From assembly GCF_042682525.1 (NCBI RefSeq), contig NZ_JBHUHP010000001.1:659558-723557 (forward strand): a stretch of DNA of 64,000 bases. Direction: 5' to 3'. This DNA is from Blastococcus_B deserti (GTDB lineage Bacteria; Actinomycetota; Actinomycetes; Mycobacteriales; Geodermatophilaceae). Position 1 is the first letter of the stretch; every line of letters starts with the position of its first letter. This document shows, piece after piece, positions 54,128 through 63,088 of the stretch. The translations under genes and the position numbers were made by a program. The notes below the pieces were generated by a model. It saw only the letters and a program-made list of their open reading frames with translations, had not been told where the DNA came from and ran no database searches.

Positions 54128-54133
54128 TACGGT
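54128..54133 (+). promoter_or_regulatory. -10 box of ligA, leaderless
   Basis: TACGGT six bases before the GTG at 54140, which supports that codon as the ligA start over upstream in-frame ones inside the M16 gene. Confidence 0.4.
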
Positions 54134-54139
54134 TCCGTC

Positions 54140-56287
54140 GTGAGCACTGCGCCCGTCGACATCGAGCAGCCGGACCAGCCCGCCGTCGAGGCCGCGACGG
54201 ACCGGGAGGACCTCACCGAGGTCCCCGACGACGCACGGACGCGGCACCGCGACCTCTCCGAGCAGCTCGACCGGTACGCGTTCGCGTACTACGTGCGCGA
54301 CGAGCCGCTGGTCAGCGACGGGCAGTACGACGAGCTCATGGCCGAGCTCAAGGCCATCGAGGCCGCCCACCCGGCGCTGGTGACGCCCGAGTCCCCCAGC
54401 CAAAAGGTCAACGGCGGCTTCACCGCGACGTTCGCGCCGGTGCAGCACCTCGAGCGCATGCAGAGCCTGGACAACGCGTTCTCCAGCGACGAGCTGTCGG
54501 CCTGGGCGGGGCGGGTGGAGCGCGAGGTCGGCACGGGCGCGGTCTACCTGTGCGAGCTGAAGGTCGACGGCGTGGCCGTGGCGCTGGTCTACGAGAAGGG
54601 GCGCCTGGTGCGGGCGGCCACCCGGGGCGACGGGACGACGGGCGAGGACGTCACCGCGAACGTGCGGACGATGGCCGACGTGCCCCAGCAGCTCACGGGG
54701 GAAGACGTCCCCGAGCTGCTCGAGGTGCGCGGCGAGATCTACTTCCCCGTCGCCGCCTTCGCCGACGTCAACGCCGGCATGGTCGAGCAGGGCAAGGCCC
54801 CGTTCGCCAACCCGCGCAACGCCGCCGCGGGCTCGCTGCGGCAGAAGGACCCGCGGATCACCGCCTCGCGGCCGCTGCGCCTCGTCGTGCACGGCCTCGG
54901 TGCCCGCCGCGGGCTGGAGCCGGAGCGGCAGTCGGACGCCTACGACCGGCTGCGCGAGCTGGGCCTGCCGGTGAGCGACCGCTACGAGGTCGTGGACGAC
55001 CTCGAGGGCGTGTGGGCCTACATCGAGCGCTACCGCGAGCAGCGGCACTCGGTGGAGCACGAGATCGACGGCGTCGTCGTCAAGGTCGACCAGGTCGCGC
55101 TGCAGCGGCGCCTGGGTTCCACCTCGCGGGCACCGCGCTGGGCGATCGCGTTCAAGTACCCGCCCGAGGAGGCGACCACCAAGCTGCTCGACATCCGGGT
55201 CAACGTCGGGCGCACCGGCCGGATCACCCCGTTCGCGTTCATGGAGCCGGTGAAGGTGGCCGGCTCCACGGTGCAGCTGGCCACGCTGCACAACGCGTCG
55301 GAGGTCAAGCGCAAGGGCGTGCTCATCGGCGACACCGTGGTCATCCGCAAGGCCGGCGACGTGATCCCCGAGGTGCTGGGCCCGGTGGTGGCGGCGCGCA
55401 CCGGCGACGAGCGCGAGTTCGTCATGCCGACGCACTGCCCGGAGTGCGGCACCGAGCTGCGGCCGGAGAAGGAGGGCGACGCCGACATCCGCTGCCCGAA
55501 CGCCCGGTCGTGCCCCGCGCAGCTGCGGGAGCGGGTGTTCCACGTCGCCGGTCGCGGGGCCTTCGACATCGAGAACCTCGGGTACGAGGCCGCGATCGCG
55601 CTCCTGCAGAGCTCCCTGCTGCAGGACGAGGGCGACCTGTTCTTCCTCGACGCCGAGAGGCTGGAGCGGACCGCCTTCTTCACGAAGAAGGACGGCACCC
55701 TGTCGGCCAACGGGCAGAAGCTGCTGGCCAACCTGCAGACCCGCAAGGACGTCCCGCTGTGGCGGGTGCTGGTCGCCCTGTCCATCCGTCACGTCGGTCC
55801 GACGGCCGCCCAGGCGCTGGCCCGCGACTTCCGCTCGCTCGACCGGATCGCCGAGGCGAGCGAGGAGGAGCTGGCCGCCGCCGACGGAGTCGGGCCCACG
55901 ATCGCCCGGTCCATCCGCGACTGGTTCGCCGTCGACTGGCACCGCGAGGTCGTGGACAAGTGGCGACGGGCCGGCGTGCGCATGGCCGACGAGGGCGAGG
56001 AGGCCGGTCCGGGGCCGCTGACCGGGGTGACCGTCGTGGTCACCGGCTCGCTGCGCGACTTCAGCCGCGACCAGGCGACGGCGGCGATCCAGGAGCGCGG
56101 CGGAAAGGTCACCGGATCGGTGTCGAAGAAGACCGGCTTCGTGATCGTGGGTGCCGACCCCGGCAGCAAGTACGACAAGGCCGTGCAGGTCAAGGTGCCC
56201 ATCCTCGACGACGACGGCTTCCGCGTGCTGCTGGACGAGGGTCCGGAGGCCGCCCGGGAGGTGGCGACGATCGGCGACGGCGGCTAG
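54140..56287 (+). CDS. ligA: NAD-dependent DNA ligase
   Basis: Seals nicks in replication and repair using NAD. The 715-residue protein has the full domain order: Ia domain (YYVRDEPLVSDGQYDELM), adenylation domain with nucleophile Lys141 in CELKVDGVAVAL, OB fold, a four-Cys zinc finger (CPECGTEL with CPNARSCPAQ), helix-hairpin-helix region (VGPTAAQALARDFRSL) and a C-terminal BRCT domain (LTGVTVVVTGSLRDF). Its place between the MetE-like gene and the ACT/gatCAB genes is conserved in actinobacteria, though two extra genes intervene here. Confidence 0.98.
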   Translation: MSTAPVDIEQPDQPAVEAATDREDLTEVPDDARTRHRDLSEQLDRYAFAYYVRDEPLVSDGQYDELMAELKAIEAAHPALVTPESPSQKVNGGFTATFAPVQHLERMQSLDNAFSSDELSAWAGRVEREVGTGAVYLCELKVDGVAVALVYEKGRLVRAATRGDGTTGEDVTANVRTMADVPQQLTGEDVPELLEVRGEIYFPVAAFADVNAGMVEQGKAPFANPRNAAAGSLRQKDPRITASRPLRLVVHGLGARRGLEPERQSDAYDRLRELGLPVSDRYEVVDDLEGVWAYIERYREQRHSVEHEIDGVVVKVDQVALQRRLGSTSRAPRWAIAFKYPPEEATTKLLDIRVNVGRTGRITPFAFMEPVKVAGSTVQLATLHNASEVKRKGVLIGDTVVIRKAGDVIPEVLGPVVAARTGDEREFVMPTHCPECGTELRPEKEGDADIRCPNARSCPAQLRERVFHVAGRGAFDIENLGYEAAIALLQSSLLQDEGDLFFLDAERLERTAFFTKKDGTLSANGQKLLANLQTRKDVPLWRVLVALSIRHVGPTAAQALARDFRSLDRIAEASEEELAAADGVGPTIARSIRDWFAVDWHREVVDKWRRAGVRMADEGEEAGPGPLTGVTVVVTGSLRDFSRDQATAAIQERGGKVTGSVSKKTGFVIVGADPGSKYDKAVQVKVPILDDDGFRVLLDEGPEAAREVATIGDGG

Positions 56288-56356
56288 AACGGCGCCGTCC
56301 CCCGGGTGCCTGAGCGGCTGGTGGGTCGTCGGACACCGATCAGGTCAGCAGGACGG

Positions 56357-56788
56357 TCAGCGCGCGGCTGCCGGCTCGGGGACCAGGCCGAGCTGGCCGA
56401 GCATCGTCATCTGGTCCAGGTAGACGGTCACGGCCGCGATCCGCTCGCCGCGCCGGGTCGCGATGCCGCAGAAGGGCAGCACGACCGACCGGCCGGTGGG
56501 TGGGACCGTGCCCCCCGGGCCGGTCATCGGGCCGGTGTGGGTGCCGCTCCAGGTGCCCTCGATCGCGAAACGGTCGCCGCCGTCGACGACGCCGGTGACG
56601 GCGTGCCGGCCGTCGGGGAAGGCGACGGCGAACGACCGGTTGACGTCCAGCCAGGCGGCCACCGACAACCGGTCCCCGAACGGTGAGGACATCTCCGCGT
56701 CGGGGGTGAGCGCGGTGTGGACGTCCGACCAGCGGTGGCTGTCGATGACCTCGAACAGCCGCTCGGCCAGGGTGCGCGCATCGGTCAT
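56357..56788 (-). CDS. SnoaL/NTF2-like protein
   Basis: A 143-residue cone-shaped alpha+beta barrel protein of the nuclear transport factor 2/SnoaL superfamily: LAERLFEVIDSHRWSDVHTALTPDAEMSSPFGD at the start and GRSVVLPFCGIATRRGERIAAVTVYLDQMTMLGQLG at the end. These folds bind or isomerise small hydrophobic molecules. No substrate can be assigned. A GAGGAG ribosome site precedes the ATG at 56788. It lies 86 bases downstream of the HD-GYP/LuxR gene on the same strand and may be co-transcribed with it. Confidence 0.8.
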   Translation of the reverse strand: MTDARTLAERLFEVIDSHRWSDVHTALTPDAEMSSPFGDRLSVAAWLDVNRSFAVAFPDGRHAVTGVVDGGDRFAIEGTWSGTHTGPMTGPGGTVPPTGRSVVLPFCGIATRRGERIAAVTVYLDQMTMLGQLGLVPEPAAAR

Positions 56789-56874
56789 GGTCTCCTCCTC
56801 GGTGCGAGTGCGAGTGCGAGTGCGACGCGGCCGAGCCTCCGGCCACCGCGAGCGGCACACATGGGGGAGCTTCC

Positions 56875-58458
56875 CTATGTTCGCGGGGCATCCGGGACGA
56901 GGAGACCGTGCTGGACGGCCCGCAGCGTCGCGGCGGAGCGGGAGTGCACGCCGAGCTTGGCGTAGACCGCCTCGACGTGGTGTTCCACCGTCTTGCGCGA
57001 CACGACGAGGGTGGCCGCGATCTCCGGGTTCGAGGCGCCCTGGGCCAGCAGCCGCAGCACCTCGGCCTCCCGGGCGGTGAGCCCGCTGACGAGTGCGGGC
57101 CGCCGTCGGGCCGGATGGCCGGCCGAGGCCAGGACCGCGTCGACGGCGTCCGCATCCAGCCGGCCGGCGCGGCTCTCCGCCCGCAGGGTGGTCGCCGCTG
57201 CGGCTGCCGCCGACGCCGGGCGGTGGGCGCGGTCGGCCACGAGCGCGGCGTACACGTCGGCCGCTGCGAGGATCCGCGCGGGCACGCTCAGGGCGGCACC
57301 GTGCTGCGCCCGGTGGTAGCCGCTGCCGTCGAGCCGCTCGTGGTGCTGGCCGGCGAGCACCGCCAGCGGCTGCAGCAGCGACGAGCGGGCGAAGATGCGC
57401 TCGGTGACGTAGGGGTGCAGGCGCACCTGCTCGCGCTGGTCGTGGTCGAGCGGGCCCCGCTTGTCCCAGACGGGGACGGAGACCGCGATCCGCCCGACGT
57501 CGTGGATCCAGCCGGCCCGCCGCAGGTCCGTGGCCTCGGGTCCGCGGAGCCCGCATCGGAGGCCGGCGTCCCCGGCCAGTGACGCGACCGCACGCGAGTG
57601 CCCGGCCGTGTAGGCCGACTTCAGGTCGGTGAAGTCGGCGATCGCCGTCAGGACGTCGTCGACCCCTTCGGGACCGAGCACGGGGGTGCCGCCGGGCTCC
57701 ATGGCCAGCACCTCGGTCCAGGGGTCGTCCGGATCGGTCGTCAGCGGACCGGCGTCGCCGAGGAAGGCGTCGACGACGGCGGGCAGGTACGCCCGTCCGC
57801 GCCGTGTGCGCAGCATCTCCGTCGCGCCGTCGGGCCCGACCAGCCGGAGGTGCACGGAGACCGCCTCGGACAGCTGCACCAGCTGGGCGGGCAGCGAGAT
57901 CTCGTCGGCGCCCAGCCGGTTCGGGAAGCCCCTCCGGTCGGGGCGCTCGTAGACCATGCCGACGTCCTCGCGCAGCCCGTCGCGCAGACCGGGCTCGAAG
58001 CCGAGCCGGTCGATCAGCATCCGCGCCACCTCGCACACCGCCGCGCCGGCCTGTTTCATGACGCCGGCCCGCGCGAGCAGGTGGATCAGCGCGGCGGGCT
58101 GCTCGGTGAGCGGCCGGGAGCCGACGGTGAGCTGGACCAGGTACCGGAACAAGGCCCGGCCGTCGGACACGTCACGGGTGCCGATGCCGGCTCGGAACGC
58201 CCGCTCGTCGCCGAGGTACCCGGCCAGGGCGGAGCCCTCCGCGGTGCACCCGATGTGACGCAGCAGCGCGAGGTAGTAGATGCGGCGCTGCGTCGCCACG
58301 TCGAGCTGCATCCGCTGGGACAGACGGACCGCCCGCGAACAGATGCGCAGACCGGACCCCATCGGCATCACCATGCCGACGTCGATCGCGACCGACCAGG
58401 CGGCCATCAGCTCCGACAGCCGGACGCTGTCGCGCGTCGCCGGGCGGACCTCCGCCAT
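56875..58458 (-). CDS. tandem HD-GYP-like phosphohydrolase with C-terminal LuxR HTH
   Basis: A 527-residue regulator. The second HD-GYP unit (about 265-415) keeps His319-Asp320 (WIHDVGRIAV), His349 and HHERLDGSGY at 372-381, but the final Pro of the GYP motif is His. The first unit (1-210) is degenerate: RHIGC near 68-71 and YERPDRRGFPNRLGADEI near 170-187 in place of an intact DGxGYP. Residues 457-515 are a LuxR-type helix-turn-helix (LTAREAEVLRLLAQG; SRKTVEHHVEAVYAKLGV). Family knowledge: HD-GYP domains hydrolyse c-di-GMP. The fusion suggests a transcription factor gated by a nucleotide or other phosphorylated ligand (inference). Confidence 0.85.
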   Translation of the reverse strand: MAEVRPATRDSVRLSELMAAWSVAIDVGMVMPMGSGLRICSRAVRLSQRMQLDVATQRRIYYLALLRHIGCTAEGSALAGYLGDERAFRAGIGTRDVSDGRALFRYLVQLTVGSRPLTEQPAALIHLLARAGVMKQAGAAVCEVARMLIDRLGFEPGLRDGLREDVGMVYERPDRRGFPNRLGADEISLPAQLVQLSEAVSVHLRLVGPDGATEMLRTRRGRAYLPAVVDAFLGDAGPLTTDPDDPWTEVLAMEPGGTPVLGPEGVDDVLTAIADFTDLKSAYTAGHSRAVASLAGDAGLRCGLRGPEATDLRRAGWIHDVGRIAVSVPVWDKRGPLDHDQREQVRLHPYVTERIFARSSLLQPLAVLAGQHHERLDGSGYHRAQHGAALSVPARILAAADVYAALVADRAHRPASAAAAAATTLRAESRAGRLDADAVDAVLASAGHPARRRPALVSGLTAREAEVLRLLAQGASNPEIAATLVVSRKTVEHHVEAVYAKLGVHSRSAATLRAVQHGLLVPDAPRT

Positions 58459-58521
58459 GTCCCACCACGCTAGTGGTGCGCCCGCCGGTCGACGGGTGCC
58501 CGGCTCGCGAGTGGACCGGTA

Positions 58522-59205
58522 CTACGCCGGCGGCAGCGACGCCACGGTGGTCGCGATGCCCGTCAGGTGCGCCAGCCGCAGCAGCTCCGAGCGGCGGAAC
58601 GCGGGGCCTCCGGAACGGCCCAGCACGACGGCGCAGCCAGGACCGCCGTAGGGCGCGGCCATCATCTCGATGGCCATCTCCCGCCAGCGCTCCGGCAGCC
58701 ACTCCTCCTGGCTCGGCAGGAGTCGCGGCCCGGTCAGCGGCATCCACGGCAGGGGGAGCCCGTCGAACGCCGGTGCGGCGTCGGAGGCAGCGGCGACCTC
58801 CCAGGGCAACCCTCCGGGCGGAGGGGCCTCCAGCGCGGACAACACGACGGCCCAGCCGCTGTGGAACACCCGGGGCAGCTCGGCGGCCAGCAGCTTCGCC
58901 GACGTCCCCTCGGGTGCCCGGGCGAGGGCATCGAGGAGCTCCAGCTCGCGATGGAGGTCGAGCGGCCCGGCGAACGGGCGGAGCGACTCGACCGAGACCC
59001 CGGGAACGCTCTGCGCGGCCGTGATGAGGGTGTCGGGCAGGCGGTGCGGCGGGAGGTCGACCACGATGTCGTCCACGGCCACCCCGTTGGCGCGCTCCAG
59101 GACGTCCAGCGACACGATGTCGACGCCCGCGGTGCCGAGGGCCGTCGCCACGGCGCCCAGGACGCCGGGCCTGTCGGGAACCACGAGGCGCAGGAGATAG
59201 GACAC
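58522..59205 (-). CDS. ACT-domain protein
   Basis: A 227-residue protein with an N-terminal ACT domain (LLRLVVPDRPGVLGAVATALGTAGVDIVSLDVLER) followed by a 140-residue region not recognised. ACT domains bind amino acids or other small effectors. The position next to gatC matches Rv3013 in Mycobacterium, of unknown role. GGAGG precedes the GTG start. Transcribed divergently from gatCAB. Confidence 0.85.
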   Translation of the reverse strand: MSYLLRLVVPDRPGVLGAVATALGTAGVDIVSLDVLERANGVAVDDIVVDLPPHRLPDTLITAAQSVPGVSVESLRPFAGPLDLHRELELLDALARAPEGTSAKLLAAELPRVFHSGWAVVLSALEAPPPGGLPWEVAAASDAAPAFDGLPLPWMPLTGPRLLPSQEEWLPERWREMAIEMMAAPYGGPGCAVVLGRSGGPAFRRSELLRLAHLTGIATTVASLPPA

Positions 59206-59360
59206 GGTTCCTCCGGGGTCGTCCTCCGGCCCCCTGCAGTGGCCCGACGCAAGCGCGCGAGTGGCGGCGGCAGGGGGTCCTCGTTCGATCTCCGTCGATC
59301 GCGACGCGTGCAGCTTCTCACGTCCGGTTCCGCACCGGCGGGTGCCCGACCCGGCCCACG

Positions 59361-59366
59361 TAGAGT
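59361..59366 (+). promoter_or_regulatory. -10 box of gatC-gatA-gatB
   Basis: TAGAGT at 59361-59366 predicts a start near 59373 and an untranslated leader of about 84 bases. The remainder of the 251-base divergent region 59206-59456 shows no other clear element. Confidence 0.3.
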
Positions 59367-59456
59367 GGCGAGGTCACGTACCCGGCCCAGGAGCGGGCCG
59401 CACACAGCCGTTCGGACACGGTCGTTCGGCAGCGCGAAGTGGAGTTCCACCCCAGC

Positions 59457-59756
59457 ATGAGCACGCTCTCACGGAAGGAAGTCGCCCACCTGGCGCGGCT
59501 GTCCCGCCTGGCGGTGACCGACGAGGAGCTCGACCTCTACGCCGGTCAGCTGTCCGCCGTCCTGGACGCGGTCGCCCAGGTGCAGAAGGCGGCCGTCGAG
59601 GACGTGCCGCCGACCACCCACGCGGTGCCGATGACCAACGTCGCGCGTGCGGACGCCGCCCGGCCGAGCCTGCCCCGTGAGGTCGTCCTCGCCGGGGCGC
59701 CGGCGGCCGAGGACGATCGCTTCCGGGTGCCGCGCATCCTGCAGGAGGAGGCGTGA
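59457..59756 (+). CDS. gatC: Asp/Glu-tRNA amidotransferase subunit C
   Basis: A 99-residue GatC that wraps GatA and GatB in the amidotransferase. It begins MSTLSRKEVAHLARLSRLAV and ends FRVPRILQEE, both typical. The ATG at 59457 is preferred over an in-frame ATG 18 bases upstream by family length. Overlaps gatA in a GTGA junction. Confidence 0.95.
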   Translation: MSTLSRKEVAHLARLSRLAVTDEELDLYAGQLSAVLDAVAQVQKAAVEDVPPTTHAVPMTNVARADAARPSLPREVVLAGAPAAEDDRFRVPRILQEEA

Positions 59757-61312
59757 CCATGCCCGACGCGACCGGCCGCGAGTTCACCTCGATGACCGTG
59801 ACCGAGCTGCAGGCCGCGCTGCGGGACGGCGCCACCGCCGCCGAGGTCACCCACGCCTACCTCGACCGCATCGCCTCCGACGACGGGACGCTCGGGTCCT
59901 ACCTGCACGTCGATCCCGAGGCCGCCCTGGAGCGGGCGGCGGCCGTCGACGCGTCCGGCGCCGCGGGGAGCGGGCTGGCCGGCATCCCCGTCGCCCTCAA
60001 GGACGTCATCGTCACCGAGGGGGTCCCGACCACCAGCGGCTCCAAGATCCTCGAGGGCTGGGCGCCGCCCTACGACGCCACCGTCGCCGCCCGCCTCAAG
60101 GCGGCGGACACGGTGCTGCTCGGCAAGACCAACATGGACGAGTTCGCGATGGGCTCCTCCACCGAGAACTCCGCCTACGGCATCACCCGCAACCCGTGGG
60201 ACCTCGAGCGCATCCCCGGTGGCTCCTCCGGGGGGTCGTCGGCCGCCGTCGCCGCCGGGCTGGCCCCGTGGGCGATCGGCACCGACACCGGCGGGTCGAT
60301 CCGCCAGCCGGCCGCACTCACCGGCCTGGTGGGGCACAAGCCGACGTACGGCTCGGTGTCCCGCTACGGACTGATCGCCTTCTCCTCGAGCCTGGACCAG
60401 GCAGGGCCGATGGCCCGCACCGTCCTCGACGCCGCGCTGCTGCACGAGGCCATCGGCGGGCACGACCCGCTGGACTCCACCAGCATCGACGCGCCCCTGC
60501 CGGTGCTGGCCGAGTGCGCCCGGCGGGGTGCCGACGGCGACCTCGCCGGTCTCACGGTCGGCGTCGTCCGCGAGCTCGGCGGCCAGGGGCACACCGACGG
60601 CTACGAGCCCGGGGTCCTGGCCCGCGTCGCCGAGGCCGTCGCGCTGCTGGAGAGCATGGGCGCCGAGGTCCGCGAGGTCTCCTGCCCCGCGTTCGACCTG
60701 GCGCTGCCCGCCTACTACCTGATCGCCCCCAGCGAGGCGTCGTCCAACCTGTCCCGCTTCGACGGGGTCCGCTACGGCCTGCGGGTGGGGGACGACGGCA
60801 CGCGCGACCTGGACGAGGTCATGGCGCTCACCCGCGAGCAGGGCTTCGGCCCCGAGGTTAAGCGGCGGATCATCCTCGGCACGTACGCGCTGTCGAGCGG
60901 CTACTACGAGGCCTACTACGGGCAGGCGCAGAAGGTCCGCACGCTGATCAGCCGCGACTTCTCGGCCGCGTTCGACGCCGGCGACGGCGCCGGTGTGGAC
61001 GTGCTGGTCAGCCCGACCACGCCCACCGTCGCCTTCCCGCTCGGCTCCCGCGTCGACGACCCGGTCGCGATGTACGCCGCCGACCTGTGCACCCTCCCGG
61101 CCAGCCTGGCCGGGGTGCCGGCGATCTCGGTGCCCTGCGGGCTGTCGGACGGCCTGCCCGTCGGCTTCCAGATCATGGCGCCCGCGCTGGCCGACGACCG
61201 CTGCTACCAGGTCGCCGCCGCCCTCGAGGCGGCCCTGGACGCCGCTCGCGGCTCGCGGTTCCTCGACCAGCTGCCCCGCCCCGCCGCCCAGCCCGTCGGG
61301 GGTGCCGCGTGA
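59753..61312 (+). CDS. gatA: Asp/Glu-tRNA amidotransferase subunit A
   Basis: Releases ammonia from glutamine for conversion of Glu-tRNA(Gln) and Asp-tRNA(Asn). The 519-residue amidase-signature protein has the catalytic triad Lys83 (PVALKDVIVTEG), cis-Ser158 (GGSSGGSS) and Ser182 (DTGGSIRQPA), spaced as in the Staphylococcus enzyme (79/154/178). The GTG start overlaps the gatC stop; an ATG two codons later is an alternative. Its stop overlaps the small membrane-protein gene. Confidence 0.97.
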   Translation: MTMPDATGREFTSMTVTELQAALRDGATAAEVTHAYLDRIASDDGTLGSYLHVDPEAALERAAAVDASGAAGSGLAGIPVALKDVIVTEGVPTTSGSKILEGWAPPYDATVAARLKAADTVLLGKTNMDEFAMGSSTENSAYGITRNPWDLERIPGGSSGGSSAAVAAGLAPWAIGTDTGGSIRQPAALTGLVGHKPTYGSVSRYGLIAFSSSLDQAGPMARTVLDAALLHEAIGGHDPLDSTSIDAPLPVLAECARRGADGDLAGLTVGVVRELGGQGHTDGYEPGVLARVAEAVALLESMGAEVREVSCPAFDLALPAYYLIAPSEASSNLSRFDGVRYGLRVGDDGTRDLDEVMALTREQGFGPEVKRRIILGTYALSSGYYEAYYGQAQKVRTLISRDFSAAFDAGDGAGVDVLVSPTTPTVAFPLGSRVDDPVAMYAADLCTLPASLAGVPAISVPCGLSDGLPVGFQIMAPALADDRCYQVAAALEAALDAARGSRFLDQLPRPAAQPVGGAA

Positions 61313-61506
61313 ACGGCGCGCTCAAGGCCGCCTGGGCCCTCACGGCGTTCGTCGTCCTGGCGGGGATCGGTTTCTGGATCGGCACCGGACGCCCCGTCTT
61401 CGCCGTCTTCATCGTCCTGGGCGTGCTGACCGGCGTCGGCGCGCTGCTGACCGGGCGGACGACGGCCCCTGGCCGCACCGGCCCGAAGGAGAACAACCCC
61501 TCATGA
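61309..61506 (+). CDS. small two-helix membrane protein between gatA and gatB
   Basis: A 65-residue protein starting at GTG 61309 in a GTGA overlap with gatA and ending in an ATGA overlap with gatB, so it is translated within the operon. Two hydrophobic segments (LTAFVVLAGIGFWIG and VFAVFIVLGVLTGVGALL) flank a short loop, and the tail is polar. No family is recognised. Its conservation in exactly this position would argue for a role linked to the amidotransferase; otherwise it may be a hitchhiker. Confidence 0.7.
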   Translation: MNGALKAAWALTAFVVLAGIGFWIGTGRPVFAVFIVLGVLTGVGALLTGRTTAPGRTGPKENNPS

Positions 61507-63002
61507 GCGACACCCTGGTCGACTTCGACGAGGTCCTGACCCGCTACGAGCCGGTGATCGGCCTCGAGACCCATGTCGAGCTCGGCACCGAGTCGAAGAT
61601 GTTCTGCGGCTGCTCCACCACGTTCGGGGCCGAGCCCAACACCCAGACGTGCCCGGTCTGCCTGGGCCTGCCCGGCTCGCTCCCGGTGGCCAACGCCGTC
61701 GCGATCGAGTCCACGATCCGCATCGGGCTGGCCCTGGGCTGCCGGATCGCCTCGTGGTCGCGGTTCGCCCGGAAGAACTACTTCTACCCGGACATCCCCA
61801 AGGGCTTCCAGACCAGCCAGTACGACGAGCCGCTGTGCACCGCCGGGCACCTCGACGTCGAGGTGGACGGCGAGACGTACCGGGTGGAGATCGAGCGGGT
61901 GCACCTGGAGGAGGACACCGGCAAGAACCTGCACGTCGGCGGCGCCACCGGGCGCATCCACGGAGCCGACTACTCGCTGATCGACTACAACCGCGCCGGC
62001 ATCCCGCTGGTGGAGATCGTCACCCGCCCGATCCCCGGCGCCGGCGCGAAGGCACCGGAGGTGGCCCGGGCCTACGTCACCGAGCTCCGCGAGATCCTGC
62101 TGGCCCTGGGCGTCTCCGAGGTCCGCATGGAGCAGGGCAACCTCCGTTCGGACGTGAACACCTCGCTCGCCCCGATCGGCAGCCTGGAGTGGGGCACCCG
62201 CACCGAGACGAAGAACGTCAACTCGCTGCGCTCGGTGGAGCGCGCGGTGCGCTACGAGATGCGGCGTCAGGCCGCCGTGCTGGACGCCGGGGGTCGCGTG
62301 CTCCAGGAGACCCGGCACTTCCACGAGGACACCGGCAGCACCTCCGAGGGCCGCAGCAAGGAGGAGGCGACCGACTACCGGTACTTCCCCGAGCCCGACC
62401 TCGTGCCGATCGCTCCTGACGAGGAGTGGATCGAGAAGCTGCGCGCCGCGCTGCCCGAGCTGCCGGCCGCCCGGCGGGCCCGGCTGCGGGAGGAGTGGGG
62501 AGTGTCGCCCACCGAGATGGCCTGGCTGGTCAACGCCGGCGCCGTCGAGCTGGTGGGGGACACCGTCGCTGCCGGCGCCTCACCGGCTGACGCCCGGAAG
62601 TGGTGGCTGGGCGAGCTGGCCCGCCGGGCCAACGACGCGGGCGTGGAGCTGGCCGAGCTGGCCGTCACGCCGGCCCAGGTCGCCGAGCTCGTCGGTCTGG
62701 TCACCGCAGGGACCATCAACGACCAGCTGGCCAGGCAGGCCCTCGACGGCGTGCTGGCCGGGGAGGGCGACCCCGCTGCGGTCGTCGAGAGCCGCGGGCT
62801 GGCCGTCATGGGCGAGTCCGACGAGCTGGTCTCCGCGGTCGAGGCGGCGATCGAGGGCAACCCCGACGTCGCCGAGAAGGTGCGCGGCGGCAAGGTCCAG
62901 GCCATCGGGGCGCTCGTGGGTGCCGTCATGAAGACGACCCGCGGCAAGGCGGATGCCGCGACGGTGAAGCGGATGCTCGAGGAGCGCCTGATCTCCTCCT
63001 GA
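61503..63002 (+). CDS. gatB: Asp/Glu-tRNA amidotransferase subunit B
   Basis: Kinase/transamidase subunit that activates the tRNA-bound carboxylate. The 499-residue protein has the catalytic cradle (YEPVIGLETHVEL), zinc Cys residues (MFCGCS and TCPVCLGLPGSLPV), KNYFYPDIPKGFQTSQYD, EEDTGKN, MEQGNLRSDVN and the C-terminal YqeY-like tRNA-binding tail (GAVMKTTRGKADAATVKRML). It is the last gene of the operon. No pfkA lies between gatA and gatB, unlike Mycobacterium. Confidence 0.97.
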   Translation: MSDTLVDFDEVLTRYEPVIGLETHVELGTESKMFCGCSTTFGAEPNTQTCPVCLGLPGSLPVANAVAIESTIRIGLALGCRIASWSRFARKNYFYPDIPKGFQTSQYDEPLCTAGHLDVEVDGETYRVEIERVHLEEDTGKNLHVGGATGRIHGADYSLIDYNRAGIPLVEIVTRPIPGAGAKAPEVARAYVTELREILLALGVSEVRMEQGNLRSDVNTSLAPIGSLEWGTRTETKNVNSLRSVERAVRYEMRRQAAVLDAGGRVLQETRHFHEDTGSTSEGRSKEEATDYRYFPEPDLVPIAPDEEWIEKLRAALPELPAARRARLREEWGVSPTEMAWLVNAGAVELVGDTVAAGASPADARKWWLGELARRANDAGVELAELAVTPAQVAELVGLVTAGTINDQLARQALDGVLAGEGDPAAVVESRGLAVMGESDELVSAVEAAIEGNPDVAEKVRGGKVQAIGALVGAVMKTTRGKADAATVKRMLEERLISS

Positions 63003-63088
63003 CCCGGCGCCTCCTCGCCTGCCGGCCCCGGGCCCCCGTCGTCGCGGCCTCCCGTCCGGGTCCGTCGGCCTGTCGGCACCCGGAGCGG

